A DNA stretch of 64,000 nt from Phenylobacterium sp. (GTDB lineage Bacteria; Pseudomonadota; Alphaproteobacteria; Caulobacterales; Caulobacteraceae): NCBI RefSeq assembly GCF_013822795.1, contig NZ_PNLB01000024.1:1-64000 (forward strand), in the 5' to 3' direction. Position 1 is the stretch's first letter, and each line of letters starts with the position of its first letter. This document shows, piece by piece, positions 28,701 through 38,581 of this stretch. Position numbers and translations under genes: made by a program. The notes beneath the pieces were generated by a model. The model made no database searches. It had not been told where the DNA came from and saw only the letters and a list, made by a program, of their open reading frames with translations.

Positions 28701-29194
28701 GCGGCTGGCTGCCCAAATCCCCGAAGGCGCGCCGGCGTCTCTATCTGGTCGCGGCCATCGCGCCCGTCCTGGCGCTCGCCGTCGGCCTGACCCTGTGGGG
28801 TCTCTCGGACTCGATCTCGTTCTTCTACACCCCGGCTCAGGCCGCCGAGGCCAAGCCGCCGGTCGGCCGCTCAATCCAACTCGGCGGGCTCGTGCAGCCG
28901 GGCAGCGTGGTCAAGCACCCGGACGGTCGCGTCGAGTTCGTGGTCTCCGATCAGTTGGCCTCGACCAAGGTCAACTATTCCGGCGATCTGCCGGACCTGT
29001 TCCGCGAAGGACAGGGGATCGTCGCCACCGGCGCGTTCCAGGCCGACGGTGATTTCAAGGCCAAGCAGGTGCTGGCCAAGCACGACGAGAAGTACATGCC
29101 GCGCGAGGTCGCCAAGGCCATCAAAGAGCAGGGCGAGTGGCGCGGCGAAGGCGCGCCGACGCCGAGCTATTCGGCGGAACCGACCGCGCGATGA
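28697..29194 (+). CDS. ccmE: Heme chaperone CcmE
   Basis: The 165-residue protein is CcmE (CycJ), a membrane-anchored periplasmic chaperone that binds heme covalently and gives it to CcmF/CcmH. One N-terminal membrane segment lies at about 15-36. The OB-fold contains GGLVQPGSV and VLAKHDEKYMP, with heme-binding H129 and Y133. The C-terminal tail is flexible. Both ends overlap neighbours by 4 bp (ATGA), so translation is coupled through the operon. Confidence 0.96.
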   Translation: MSGWLPKSPKARRRLYLVAAIAPVLALAVGLTLWGLSDSISFFYTPAQAAEAKPPVGRSIQLGGLVQPGSVVKHPDGRVEFVVSDQLASTKVNYSGDLPDLFREGQGIVATGAFQADGDFKAKQVLAKHDEKYMPREVAKAIKEQGEWRGEGAPTPSYSAEPTAR

Positions 29195-31167
29195 TCGTCG
29201 AAATCGGGGCGTTCTCCCTGGCGCTGGCCCTGGCGCTGTCCGTCGCTCAAGCGCTTGTCGGCGGCCTGGCGCGTTGGCGTCGTTCGCCTGTGATGGCGGG
29301 CGCCGGTGCGGGCGCGGCGATCGGCGCCTTCGTCGCGTTGCTCGTCGCCTTTGCGGCGCTGATGTACGCGTTCGTGACGTCGGATTTCTCCGTCGCTAAC
29401 GTCGCGGCCAACTCGCATACGGCCAAGCCGTTGCTCTACCGCGTGGCCGGGACCTGGGGCAGCCACGAGGGCTCGATGCTGCTGTGGTGCCTGGCGCTGA
29501 CCGGCTGCGGCGCGGCGGTGGCGCTGTACGGCCGCGACCTGCCGGCCGGGCTCAAGACCCTGACCATAGCCGTGCAGGGGCTGCTGGGCGTGGTGTTCCT
29601 GGCCTACACGGTCTTCGCCTCCAATCCCTTCAACCGGGTGCTCAATGCGCCGGTCGAGGGCCGCTCACTCAATCCGCTGCTGCAGGACCCGGCGTTGGCC
29701 TTCCACCCGCCGGCGCTCTACGTCGGCTATGTCGGCATGTCGGTGGTGTTCTCGTTCGCGGTCGCCGCCCTGATCGAGGGCCGCGTCGACGCGGCCTGGG
29801 CCCGCTGGGTGCGTCCCTGGACCCTGGCCGCCTGGAGCGCCCTGACCGTCGGCATCACGCTCGGTTCGTTCTGGGCCTACTACGAACTCGGCTGGGGCGG
29901 CTGGTGGTTCTGGGACCCGGTCGAAAACGCCAGCTTCATGCCCTGGCTGATCGCCGCGGCGTTGCTTCACTCGGCCGTCGTCACCGAAAAGCGCGGCGCG
30001 CTGGCTGGCTGGACCGTGTTCCTGGCGCTGGCGGCCTTCACCTTCTCGATGCTGGGCGCCTTCCTGGTGCGCTCGGGCGTGCTGACCTCGGTGCACGCGT
30101 TTGCGGTCGACCCCACGCGCGGCGTGCTGCTGCTGACCATTCTCGGGGTCACGGCCGGCGCCGGTTTTGCGCTGTTCGCCTGGCGCGCTCCGCTGTTCGC
30201 GCGCGGCGGCGTCTTCGCGCCGGTCAGTCGCGAGAGCGCGCTGGTGCTCAACAACATCCTGCTGGCGGCGGCCACCGCCACGGTCCTGCTCGGCACGCTC
30301 TATCCGCTGATGCGCGAGGCGGCGACGGGCGAGGCCATCTCCGTCGGCCCGCCGTTCTTCAACCTGACCTTCACGCCCCTGATGGCCGCGCTGGCCATCC
30401 TGCTCCCGGCCGGCCCGCTGCTGGCCTGGAAGCGCGGCGACCTGAACGGCGTCATCCAGCGCCTGTGGCTGGCGGCGCTGATCGCGCTTGCCTGCGGCCT
30501 GGCCGCCTATGCCCTGATCAGTCCGCGCAAGGCGTTCTCGGCCGCCGGGGTGGCGATGGGCGCCTGGCTGGTGATCGGGGCGCTGGTCGAACTGGTTGAG
30601 CGCACCCGGATGTTCCGCGTCTCAGCGGCCGAGACATGGCGGCGCCTGGCAGGCTTGCCGCGCGGCGCCTGGGGCATGACCCTGGCGCACCTGGGCCTGG
30701 GTGTGTTCGTGCTCGGCGCCTGCTTTGAGACCGGCTGGAAGCTCGAGGCGGCCGAAACCCTGCCGGTCGGCGGGCGACTGAACCTTGGCGAGTACAGCCT
30801 GGTGCTCGACGACATCCGCGCCGTCGAGGGGCCGAACTACGAGGCCGAACGCGGCCTGCTGCGGGCGTTCAAGGGCGATACTCAGGTTTGCGCGCCCAAG
30901 CCGGAGCGCCGCTTCTACCCGGCCGGCGGCCAAACCACGACCGAGGTGTTCATCTGCACGCGCGGCCTCGACCATCTCTATGTCGTGCTCGGCGAGCGCC
31001 GGGGCTCGGCAGGCGCGCCGGTGTGGCTGGTGCGGGCCTACTGGAACCCCTGGGCGCTGCTGATCTTCATCGGCCCGGCGATCATGGCGCTGGGCGGCGT
31101 GGTCTCGCTGTCGGATCGCCGGCTGCGCCTGGCGGCCGGCCGCAAGCTGCAGGCGGCGGAAGCATGA
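29191..31167 (+). CDS. ccmF: Cytochrome c heme lyase subunit CcmF
   Basis: The 658-residue integral membrane protein is CcmF (CycK). It has many hydrophobic segments and the tryptophan-rich heme-binding loop WGGWWFWDPVENASF. The family histidines near HTAKPLLYR and SHEGSMLLW are present. With CcmH it joins heme to the CxxCH motif of apocytochromes. The start is ATG 29191, overlapping the ccmE stop; a frame start 54 bp earlier is not supported. The stop overlaps the ccmH start. Confidence 0.96.
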   Translation: MIVEIGAFSLALALALSVAQALVGGLARWRRSPVMAGAGAGAAIGAFVALLVAFAALMYAFVTSDFSVANVAANSHTAKPLLYRVAGTWGSHEGSMLLWCLALTGCGAAVALYGRDLPAGLKTLTIAVQGLLGVVFLAYTVFASNPFNRVLNAPVEGRSLNPLLQDPALAFHPPALYVGYVGMSVVFSFAVAALIEGRVDAAWARWVRPWTLAAWSALTVGITLGSFWAYYELGWGGWWFWDPVENASFMPWLIAAALLHSAVVTEKRGALAGWTVFLALAAFTFSMLGAFLVRSGVLTSVHAFAVDPTRGVLLLTILGVTAGAGFALFAWRAPLFARGGVFAPVSRESALVLNNILLAAATATVLLGTLYPLMREAATGEAISVGPPFFNLTFTPLMAALAILLPAGPLLAWKRGDLNGVIQRLWLAALIALACGLAAYALISPRKAFSAAGVAMGAWLVIGALVELVERTRMFRVSAAETWRRLAGLPRGAWGMTLAHLGLGVFVLGACFETGWKLEAAETLPVGGRLNLGEYSLVLDDIRAVEGPNYEAERGLLRAFKGDTQVCAPKPERRFYPAGGQTTTEVFICTRGLDHLYVVLGERRGSAGAPVWLVRAYWNPWALLIFIGPAIMALGGVVSLSDRRLRLAAGRKLQAAEA

Positions 31168-31601
31168 AGCGTCTGGCGGCGATTCTCGGAGCGGTGCTCT
31201 GCATCGCCGCGGCCTCCGATCCGGCCGAGCGGCTGCCTGACCCAGCCCAGGAGGCGCGTGCCCGCGAACTCTTCCGCGAAGTCCGCTGCCTGGTCTGCCA
31301 GAACGAGTCGATCGACGACTCCAATGCCGAACTGGCCGCGGACCTGCGTCGTCTGGTCCGCGACGAGGTCAAGGCCGGCAAGACCGACGCCGAAGTCCGC
31401 AAGCATCTGACCGACCGCTATGGCGAGTTCGTGCTGCTCAAGCCGGCCTTCTCGCTGGGCAACGCCGCGCTCTGGGGCGCGCCGGTGATCGTCGTGCTGT
31501 TGGGGCTGTGGCTGCTGCTTCGATCCCTGAGGAACCGCCCGGTCGACGAGGCGCTATCGCCCGAGGAAGCCGCGCGCCTGGACGACCTGTCGCGCGATTG
31601 A
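31164..31601 (+). CDS. ccmH: Cytochrome c biogenesis protein CcmH
   Basis: The 145-residue protein is CcmH (CycL), a thiol-disulfide protein that reduces apocytochrome cysteines. It has a signal peptide (MKRLAAILGAVLCIAAA), the redox motif RCLVCQN with C42 and C45, and one C-terminal membrane segment (about 100-120). It closes the ccmIEFH operon, the cycHJKL order of alphaproteobacteria. CcmG and the ccmABCD genes are not here, as is normal in this group where they lie elsewhere. Confidence 0.95.
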   Translation: MKRLAAILGAVLCIAAASDPAERLPDPAQEARARELFREVRCLVCQNESIDDSNAELAADLRRLVRDEVKAGKTDAEVRKHLTDRYGEFVLLKPAFSLGNAALWGAPVIVVLLGLWLLLRSLRNRPVDEALSPEEAARLDDLSRD

Positions 31602-31761
31602 GCGGCGTGACAAGATTGCGCCAAACATTGAACGCTATGAAGAGCCGAGCGTGACCTAAACGTAACTTGAGAGACATTGCGCTCTTTGGCATCGAACATA
31701 GGTTGTCGGGGACGTGCTCGTGTTATCTGGCACTGGGCGCCCACAGGGAAATTGAAGGCTT

Positions 31762-33369
31762 ATGACCTCGAAGAAGACCGGTTATCTCCTCGGCGCCCTG
31801 GCGGGTGTCGGCGTCGCGACTGCGGCCCTCGCCGGCGCTAACCTCGCGGACCAGCCGCGAGCGGAGTCCAGCGTTGATCGCGGCCTGCTGATGCGGACCT
31901 CGACCGCGCCGATCTTCGCGCCGCCGCCGGGTGCGCCGCTCTCCTTCGCCGACATCTTCGAGAAGGTTTCGCCGGCCGTCGTGTCGATCAACGTCACCTC
32001 CGACGTCGATCCGTCGGCCCTGCGCCGGGTGCCGGGCTTCGAGAACTTCCCGTTCGACATCGTTCCGCGCCAACCGCCGGGCGGCGGTGATGACGAGGAG
32101 GGTCAGCAAGGCGGCCAGCAGGGCCAGCAGGGCCAGCAAGGCCAGGGTCGCGGCCAGCCGCGCCTGCCCAGCCAGCAGTCCTCGGGCTCAGGCTTCTTCA
32201 TCTCGGGCGACGGCTACATCGTCACCAACAATCACGTCGTCGAGAACGCCAAGGAAATCAAAGTCGTGCTCAAAGACGAGCGCGAGTTGGATGCGGTGGT
32301 CGTCGGGCGCGACGAGGGCACTGACCTGGCCGTGCTCAAGGTCAAGGGCAGCGGCTTCCCATATGTGAACTTCGAAAACGCCGGCAAGCCGCGCGTCGGC
32401 GATTGGGTCATCACGGTCGGCAACCCGTTCGGCCTGGGCGGCACCGCGACCGCCGGCATCATCTCGGCCTATGGCCGTGACATCGGCGAGACCTTTGTCG
32501 ACTACATCCAGATCGACGCGCCGATCAATCGGGGCAACTCCGGCGGTCCGACCTTCGACGTCTATGGCCGCGTGATCGGCGTGAACACGGCGATCTTCTC
32601 ACCGTCGGGCGGTTCGGTCGGCATTGGCTTCGCGATCCCGGCGGATGTCGCCGACTCGATCACCAAGCAACTGATCGCCGGCGGCAAGATCACCCGCGGC
32701 TACATCGGCGCCTCGATTCAGAACTTCACCGCCGAGATGGCAGAGGCCCAGGGCATGGGCGCCCAGCGCGGCGCCATTGTCGCCAACGTCACCCCCGGCG
32801 GTCCGTCCGAGCGCGGCGGCCTGCAGTCGGGCGACATCGTCACCTCGGTGAACGGCGTCAACGTCAAGACTTCGTCCGAACTGACCCGCGAGGTGGCCAA
32901 GGCCAAGCCGGGCGACGTGCTGCGTCTGGACGTGCTGCGGGCCGGCAAGCGCAAGAACGTTGAGATCCGCTCGGGCGTGCGCCCGACGGAGCGCGAGCTT
33001 GCGGCCAATGACAATCAGCAGGGCGGTCAGAGCCGCGGCGGCGGCGACAAGCCCGAAGCCCAGGCGCAGCGTCCGGTCGTGCTCGGCCTGGCCCTGGCTC
33101 CGATCGACGAGGCCTCGCGTCGCCGCCTGAACCTGGACCCCGGCTTCAAGGGCGTGCTGATCGCCAGCATCGACCAGTCGTCGGATGCGGCCCTGCGCGG
33201 TCTGCGCAAGGACGACATCATCGTCCAGGCCAACGGCGAGGCGGTGACGACGGCGGCGGAATTCTCGGCGGCGGTGACGGCGGCCAAGAAGGCCGGTCGC
33301 CAGAGCATTCTCGTCGGGGTGCATCGCGGCGGTCGCACGTCCTTCCTGCCGCTGAAGATTTCCGGCTAG
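31762..33369 (+). CDS. degP: DegP/HtrA-family periplasmic serine protease
   Basis: A 535-residue HtrA protease. An N-terminal hydrophobic signal sequence lies at about 5-27. The trypsin-like domain has the triad H158 (TNNHVVENA), D188 (EGTDLAVLK) and S260 (RGNSGGP). Two PDZ domains follow (about 300-390 and 440-530). A Gln/Gly-rich insert of GQQ repeats (about 107-140) lies in the position of the LA loop. It degrades or refolds misfolded envelope proteins. The gene starts a series with a response regulator, a kinase and glnE; this linkage is common in alphaproteobacteria. Confidence 0.95.
   Translation: MTSKKTGYLLGALAGVGVATAALAGANLADQPRAESSVDRGLLMRTSTAPIFAPPPGAPLSFADIFEKVSPAVVSINVTSDVDPSALRRVPGFENFPFDIVPRQPPGGGDDEEGQQGGQQGQQGQQGQGRGQPRLPSQQSSGSGFFISGDGYIVTNNHVVENAKEIKVVLKDERELDAVVVGRDEGTDLAVLKVKGSGFPYVNFENAGKPRVGDWVITVGNPFGLGGTATAGIISAYGRDIGETFVDYIQIDAPINRGNSGGPTFDVYGRVIGVNTAIFSPSGGSVGIGFAIPADVADSITKQLIAGGKITRGYIGASIQNFTAEMAEAQGMGAQRGAIVANVTPGGPSERGGLQSGDIVTSVNGVNVKTSSELTREVAKAKPGDVLRLDVLRAGKRKNVEIRSGVRPTERELAANDNQQGGQSRGGGDKPEAQAQRPVVLGLALAPIDEASRRRLNLDPGFKGVLIASIDQSSDAALRGLRKDDIIVQANGEAVTTAAEFSAAVTAAKKAGRQSILVGVHRGGRTSFLPLKISG
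32112..32146 (+). repeat. Tandem 9-bp repeat within degP
   Basis: Four nearly perfect copies of GGCCAGCAG or GGCCAGCAA encode (Gly-Gln-Gln)n in the LA-loop region of the protease. Such repeats can change copy number by slippage without breaking the frame. Confidence 0.75.
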
Positions 33370-33396
33370 GTTGAAGCAAGCCTGGGGGGACGAGCG

Positions 33397-34068
33397 ATGC
33401 GGATTCTGATTGTCGAAGACGACCTCGAAGCAGCCGAGGTCATGGACCGCGGCCTTACCGAGGCCGGCCACCAGTGCGTTCGGGCCAGCGACGGGGAGGC
33501 GGGCCTCTCCGCCGCCCAGGCCGGCGAGTTCGATGTGATGATCGTCGACCGCATGATGCCGCGCATGGACGGGGTTTCGATGGTCCAGGCGCTGCGGCGC
33601 GAGGGCGATCAGACCCCGGTGCTGTTCCTGTCCGCGCTCGGTGAGATCAACGACCGCGTCGAAGGCCTCAAGGCCGGCGGCGACGATTATCTGGTCAAGC
33701 CCTACGCCTTCGTCGAGTTGATCGCCCGGGTCGAGGCGCTGTCGCGGCGTCGGGAGACCGGCTCGGTTCAGACCTTGCTGCGGGTCGGTGAACTGGAGAT
33801 GGATCTCATCGCCCGGACGGTGCACCGCCAGGGCAAGGAGATCGACCTGCAACCGCGTGAGTTCCAGCTGCTGGAGTTCATGATGCGCCACGCCGGCCAG
33901 TCGGTGACGCGCACCATGCTGCTCGAGAAGGTCTGGGAGTACCACTTCGATCCCCAGACCAACGTCATCGACGTGCATGTCTCGCGGCTGCGTTCGAAAA
34001 TCGACAAGGGTTTCGACCGGGCGATGCTGCAGACTGTCCGCGGGGCGGGCTACCGCCTCGACCCGTAA
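33397..34068 (+). CDS. OmpR-family response regulator
   Basis: A 223-residue regulator. The receiver has D8 and D9, phosphoacceptor D51 in MIVDRMMPRMDG, S79 and K101. The winged-helix DNA-binding domain (about 125-220) has TNVIDVHVSRLRSKI and TVRGAGYRL. It lies 27 bp after degP and 15 bp before its kinase, so the three are probably co-transcribed. An envelope-stress or metal-type signal is suggested by the protease neighbour. Confidence 0.93.
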   Translation: MRILIVEDDLEAAEVMDRGLTEAGHQCVRASDGEAGLSAAQAGEFDVMIVDRMMPRMDGVSMVQALRREGDQTPVLFLSALGEINDRVEGLKAGGDDYLVKPYAFVELIARVEALSRRRETGSVQTLLRVGELEMDLIARTVHRQGKEIDLQPREFQLLEFMMRHAGQSVTRTMLLEKVWEYHFDPQTNVIDVHVSRLRSKIDKGFDRAMLQTVRGAGYRLDP

Positions 34069-34083
34069 GGCCGGGCGCGCGCC

Positions 34084-35496
34084 ATGCGCCTGCCGAGGCT
34101 CTTTCGCACCACGCCGTTCCGGCTGACGCTGCTGTTCCTGGCGCTGTTCGCTGCGGCCGCCAGCGCCTTCCTGGCCTACATCTATCTGGCGACCGCAGGC
34201 GAGGCGACGCGGCGCACCGACCAGAACATCACGCGGGAAATGCGCTCGCTGGTGGCGGCCTACGACCGCGCCGGCGTCGACGCGGTGAACCAGTCGCTGA
34301 TCGAGAGGGCCGCGAGCGAGCGGCCCTTCCTCTATCTGCTGATGAAGCCGGACGGCTCGCGGATTTCCGGCTCGATCGCCGAGACGCCGATCGAGGACGC
34401 CGGCGCGGCGGTCGGTGTATCGACCCGCGCCAGCTTCTCGGTCACCGACGACGACGGCCAGGGGCGGCTGGTGAAGCATCCGGCCCGCGGCATTCAGGAG
34501 CGGCTGAGCGGCGGCGAGATCCTGTTTGTCGGCGCTGACATCAGCGAGGACCAGGCCTATGTGGTCAAGATCACCCGCGCGCTCTGGGGGGCCGGGGCGC
34601 TGGTCGTCGTGCTCGGCCTGGCCGGCGGCCTGCTGGTCAGCCGCAATGTCTCGCGCAGCATGGGCGCGCTGAACGACGTAGTGGCAGCGGTCCGCAATGG
34701 CGATTTCGACGCCCGCGCCGCCGTGCGCGGCGCCCGCGATGAGTTCGATGAGCTGTCCGAGGGCATCAACGAGATGCTCGACCGGTTGCAGCGCTCGATG
34801 GCGGGACACCGCCACGCCGGCGACGCGATCGCCCATGACCTGCGCTCGCCGCTCACCCGTCTGCGTGCGCGGCTGGAAACCGCCTATCTCGACGTCGAGG
34901 CTGGCAAAGGTGACGCCGAGGAAGCCTTGGCCCAGGCGCTCGACGACACCGACGGCGTCCTCAAGACCTTCAGCGCGGTGCTGGCCATCGCCCGGCTGCA
35001 GGCCGCCGGCCAGGCGCCTGACCAGGCCCTGTTCGATCCGGCCGAGCTGGCGGCCGACCTTGCCGAGCTCTATGAGCCGACGTGCGAGGACAAGGGCCTG
35101 GAGTTCGGAGCCGAGTTCGCCAAGAACCTGCAGGTCCGCGGCAATCGCGAGTTCTTGGCGCAGGCGCTGGCCAACCTTTTGGACAACGCCGTGAAGTACA
35201 CGCCTTCGGGCGGGGCGATCATGCTGCGCGTGCGTCGGCGTTCGTCGGGCGAGATCGAGTTTTCCGTCACCGACACTGGACCAGGGGTACCCGACGAAGA
35301 TCGCGCCCGGGTAGTCGAACGCTTCGTGCGCCTGGAGAACAGCCGCAGCGAGCCGGGCTCGGGCCTAGGGCTCTCGCTGGTCGCCGCTGTCGCCGAGGCG
35401 CACGGCGGGCGGCTCGAGCTTTCGGAAGGCCCCGGCAAGGTCGGTGAGATGGGCCCTGGATTGCGGGTGGCGCTGATCCTGCCGCGCGCGGCCTGA
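34084..35496 (+). CDS. Sensor histidine kinase paired with the OmpR-family regulator
   Basis: A 470-residue membrane kinase. Membrane segments at about 12-34 and 167-186 enclose a 130-residue periplasmic domain. A HAMP domain follows (187-240), then HisKA with H251 in IAHDLRSPLTRL, and the ATPase domain with LDNAVKYTPSG, DTGPGVP and GSGLGLSLV. It starts 15 bp after the response regulator. It is the cognate kinase by position. Confidence 0.93.
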   Translation: MRLPRLFRTTPFRLTLLFLALFAAAASAFLAYIYLATAGEATRRTDQNITREMRSLVAAYDRAGVDAVNQSLIERAASERPFLYLLMKPDGSRISGSIAETPIEDAGAAVGVSTRASFSVTDDDGQGRLVKHPARGIQERLSGGEILFVGADISEDQAYVVKITRALWGAGALVVVLGLAGGLLVSRNVSRSMGALNDVVAAVRNGDFDARAAVRGARDEFDELSEGINEMLDRLQRSMAGHRHAGDAIAHDLRSPLTRLRARLETAYLDVEAGKGDAEEALAQALDDTDGVLKTFSAVLAIARLQAAGQAPDQALFDPAELAADLAELYEPTCEDKGLEFGAEFAKNLQVRGNREFLAQALANLLDNAVKYTPSGGAIMLRVRRRSSGEIEFSVTDTGPGVPDEDRARVVERFVRLENSRSEPGSGLGLSLVAAVAEAHGGRLELSEGPGKVGEMGPGLRVALILPRAA

Positions 35497-35560
35497 TCGT
35501 CGCCCCTGGGCACACGTCCTAGTGAAATGTCCATCGTCGCCCGGCTAATGTCGTTCCACG

Positions 35561-38452
35561 ATGACTCGATTGATTGACGCCATCCGCCCCTGCGGTCCCA
35601 TCGCCGACGAGAAGGCCGCCGACCGCGCCCGAAACGTGCTCATGGAGGCGGCGGCGCGCGACAGCTGGACCGCCCAGCTCGAGAGGGCATGGCCGGCGTT
35701 GGCGCCGGTGTTCGGCGCCTCACCCTACCTGACCGGCCTGGCGCGTCGTGATCCGGCGCGGTTGCGCGACCTGCTCGATAGCGAGCCGGGCGCGCGGTTC
35801 GACGACCTGCTGGCGCGGACCACGGCGCTGGCCCTAGCTGACTGGGACAGCGCCAAGGCCGGACTGCGCAAGTTGAAGGCGGAGGCGCACCTGCTGATCG
35901 CCCTGGCCGACCTCGGCGGGGTCTGGAACCTCGACCAGGTGACGGGCTCGCTGACCCGCTTCGCCGACGCGGCGCTGGCCTCGGCCCTGACCGTCGCCGC
36001 CCGCGGCGAATTTGAGGCTGGCCGTCTGACCCGCATGGGAGAGGGCGAGGAGGGGCCCGTTCCCGGCTGGTTCTGCATCGCGATGGGCAAGCACGGCGCC
36101 TATGAGCTGAACTATTCCAGCGACATCGACATCTCGGTCTTCTACGAGCCCGAGGTCCTGCCGCTGGCCGACGGGGTCGAGACCCAGGCCTTCGCGGTCC
36201 GCCTGACCCATCGGCTAGCGGACATGATGCAGGACAAGACCGGCGACGGGTATGTCTTCCGCGTCGACCTGCGGCTGCGGCCCGACCCGTCTTCGACCCC
36301 GCCGGCGGTGCCGGCGCCCGCGGCCTTCGACTATTACGAGAGCGTCGGCCAGAACTGGGAGCGTGCAGCCTTCATCAAGGCCCGCGCGGCGGCCGGCGAC
36401 ATTGGTCGTGGCGAGGCGTTCCTCGACGAGCTGGCCCCGTTCATCTGGCGCAAGAACCTCGATTTCGCGGCCATCGCCGACATCCATTCGATCAAGCGCC
36501 AGATCCACGTGCACAAGGTCGACGATCGCCTGACCGCAAAGGGCGTCGACCTCAAGCTCGGTCGCGGCGGGATCCGCGAGATCGAATTCTACGTCCAGAC
36601 GCAGCAACTGATCCTGGGCGGCCGCCATCCCGAGCTGCGCTCGCCGCGCACGCTCGACGCGCTGCGCGCCCTGGAGGCGGCGGGCCACGTCTCGGCCCAG
36701 GCGGCCGACGAACTGAGCGAAGCCTATCGTCAGCTGCGCGCCGCCGAGCATCGCGTACAGATGTTAGCCGACGAGCAGACGCATCGGCTCTCTGAATCCG
36801 ACGGCGAGCGCAAGCGCGTGGCCGCACTGTCGGGGTTCGATCGCGTGCGCAGCTTCGACGCCGCCGTCGAGCGCATCCTGAAGACCGTTAACCGGCGCTA
36901 TGGCGAGCTGTTTCCTGACGAGGAGCAGCTGTCCTCGCGGTTCGGCAGCCTGATCTTCACCGGCGTCGAGGACGATCCGGAGACCCTGGCGACGCTGGCT
37001 CGCATGGGCTTCTCGCATCCAGCGACGATCTCGCAGACGATCCGCAGCTGGCACCACGGCCATATCCAGGCGACCCGCACGGCGCGTGGGCGGGAGCTCT
37101 TCACTCGGCTGGCGCCGCGACTGCTCGATGCGGCCCAGGCCAGCGGCGCGCCGGACGTGGCCTTCACCCGCTTTGAGGCGTTCTTCTCCAAGCTCTCGTC
37201 TGGGGTCCAGCTGCAGTCGCTGTTCCTGGCGCAGCCGAAGCTGTTCGAGTTGATGGTGCAGGTCATGGCCTTCGCCCCGCGGCTGGCGAGCACGCTGGCG
37301 CGGCGACCCGCGGCGCTCGACGCGCTGCTGGACGGGGCCTTCTTCGCCAGCATCGACAGCGACGAGGATCGCAGCGTCATGGCCCACGCGGTCAGCCGCG
37401 CAGATGGGTTCGAAGAGGTTATGGACGCGGTCCGCCGCATCCACCGCGAGCAGGCGTTCCGTGTCGGCGTGCAGGTGATGAGCGGCGCGGCCAGCGCCGA
37501 GCTGGCCGGCCGTGCGTTCGCCGATCTCGCCGACATCTGCATGGAGGCGCTCGCCCCCGCGGCGCTGGCCGAGGCCGAGCGGCTGGGCGGCCAGTTCCCT
37601 GGAGAGGTGGCCGTCATTGCGCTCGGCAAGTGCGGTTCGCGCGAGATGAGCGCCGGTTCGGATCTGGACCTGATGACGCTCTACCGGGCCTCGGAGCCGG
37701 GCGCGACGTCGTCGATCAAGGAGTGGAGCGCCGACGTCTTCTACGGCCGTTTCACCCAACGCCTGATCGCAGCGCTCTCGACCCCGACTGGCGAAGGCGA
37801 ACTCTACGAAGTCGACATGCAGCTGCGGCCCTCCGGCACCAAGGGACCGGTCGCAGTCAGCTTCACGGCCTTCGAGGACTATTACGAGCGTGAGGCCGAG
37901 ACCTGGGAGCTGTTGGCTCTGACACGGGCTCGCGTGGTCTGGGCCAGCTCGCCCGACTTTGCGGAGGCGGCCACGGCCGCGGTCGAATCCGCCCTACGTC
38001 GTCCGCGCGACGGCGCGCGCACCGCGGCCGATGTCCGCGACATGCGCGGGCTGCTGGAGCGGGAGCGACCGCCGAAGGGGGAGTGGGACCTGAAGCTGTC
38101 GCCGGGCGGCTTGGTTGATATCGAGTTCGCGGCTCAGTACCTGCAGCTGGCCCACGCCGCCGATGGCGGGCCCTTGCGTCAGAACACCGCCGAGGCGCTT
38201 GCCGCCTTCGACGGGCTGGCTCCCGCCGATGCGCTCGCAGCGCTGCGCAAGGCCTGGGCGCTGCAGCAGAACCTCACCCAGCTCTTGAAGGTGGCGCTGG
38301 GCGACAACGCCGATCCGTCCGAGGAGCCGAAGGCGTTCCGCACGCTTCTGGCCCGGGCCGGGGACGTGCGCGACTTCCGCGCACTGCGCGCCAAGCTGGC
38401 GACCGCGCGCACCGTCGCGCGGAGCGCTTATGAGACGATTGTCGGGGCATGA
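35561..38452 (+). CDS. glnE: Bifunctional glutamine synthetase adenylyltransferase/deadenylylase
   Basis: The 963-residue protein is GlnE, which switches glutamine synthetase off by AMP transfer and on by phosphorolysis, under PII control. Two nucleotidyltransferase domains are visible. The N-terminal deadenylylase has GKHGAYELNYSSDIDI near residue 175, and the C-terminal adenylylase has GKCGSREMSAGSDLDL near residue 687. Length is normal. It lies 64 bp after the kinase gene in the same direction. The linkage to degP and the two-component genes is probably positional, not functional. Confidence 0.96.
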   Translation: MTRLIDAIRPCGPIADEKAADRARNVLMEAAARDSWTAQLERAWPALAPVFGASPYLTGLARRDPARLRDLLDSEPGARFDDLLARTTALALADWDSAKAGLRKLKAEAHLLIALADLGGVWNLDQVTGSLTRFADAALASALTVAARGEFEAGRLTRMGEGEEGPVPGWFCIAMGKHGAYELNYSSDIDISVFYEPEVLPLADGVETQAFAVRLTHRLADMMQDKTGDGYVFRVDLRLRPDPSSTPPAVPAPAAFDYYESVGQNWERAAFIKARAAAGDIGRGEAFLDELAPFIWRKNLDFAAIADIHSIKRQIHVHKVDDRLTAKGVDLKLGRGGIREIEFYVQTQQLILGGRHPELRSPRTLDALRALEAAGHVSAQAADELSEAYRQLRAAEHRVQMLADEQTHRLSESDGERKRVAALSGFDRVRSFDAAVERILKTVNRRYGELFPDEEQLSSRFGSLIFTGVEDDPETLATLARMGFSHPATISQTIRSWHHGHIQATRTARGRELFTRLAPRLLDAAQASGAPDVAFTRFEAFFSKLSSGVQLQSLFLAQPKLFELMVQVMAFAPRLASTLARRPAALDALLDGAFFASIDSDEDRSVMAHAVSRADGFEEVMDAVRRIHREQAFRVGVQVMSGAASAELAGRAFADLADICMEALAPAALAEAERLGGQFPGEVAVIALGKCGSREMSAGSDLDLMTLYRASEPGATSSIKEWSADVFYGRFTQRLIAALSTPTGEGELYEVDMQLRPSGTKGPVAVSFTAFEDYYEREAETWELLALTRARVVWASSPDFAEAATAAVESALRRPRDGARTAADVRDMRGLLERERPPKGEWDLKLSPGGLVDIEFAAQYLQLAHAADGGPLRQNTAEALAAFDGLAPADALAALRKAWALQQNLTQLLKVALGDNADPSEEPKAFRTLLARAGDVRDFRALRAKLATARTVARSAYETIVGA

Positions 38453-38581
38453 GCGACGGATCAGGCGGTGCGGTGCGTTGAACAGGCGGCAAGGCGTAAG
38501 AGACGCTATGCGCCAGAACAGAGGCCGTGACGGCGATTGAACGACATTGCAGGCTCCCATCCCTCGCAGGCGAGGTGACGT

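Noticed and set aside
32599..34836. 745-codon open frame on the minus strand across degP and the response regulator
   Set aside because: It is the antisense image of two well-supported genes, with no recognisable domain and His/Gln/Arg-rich text.
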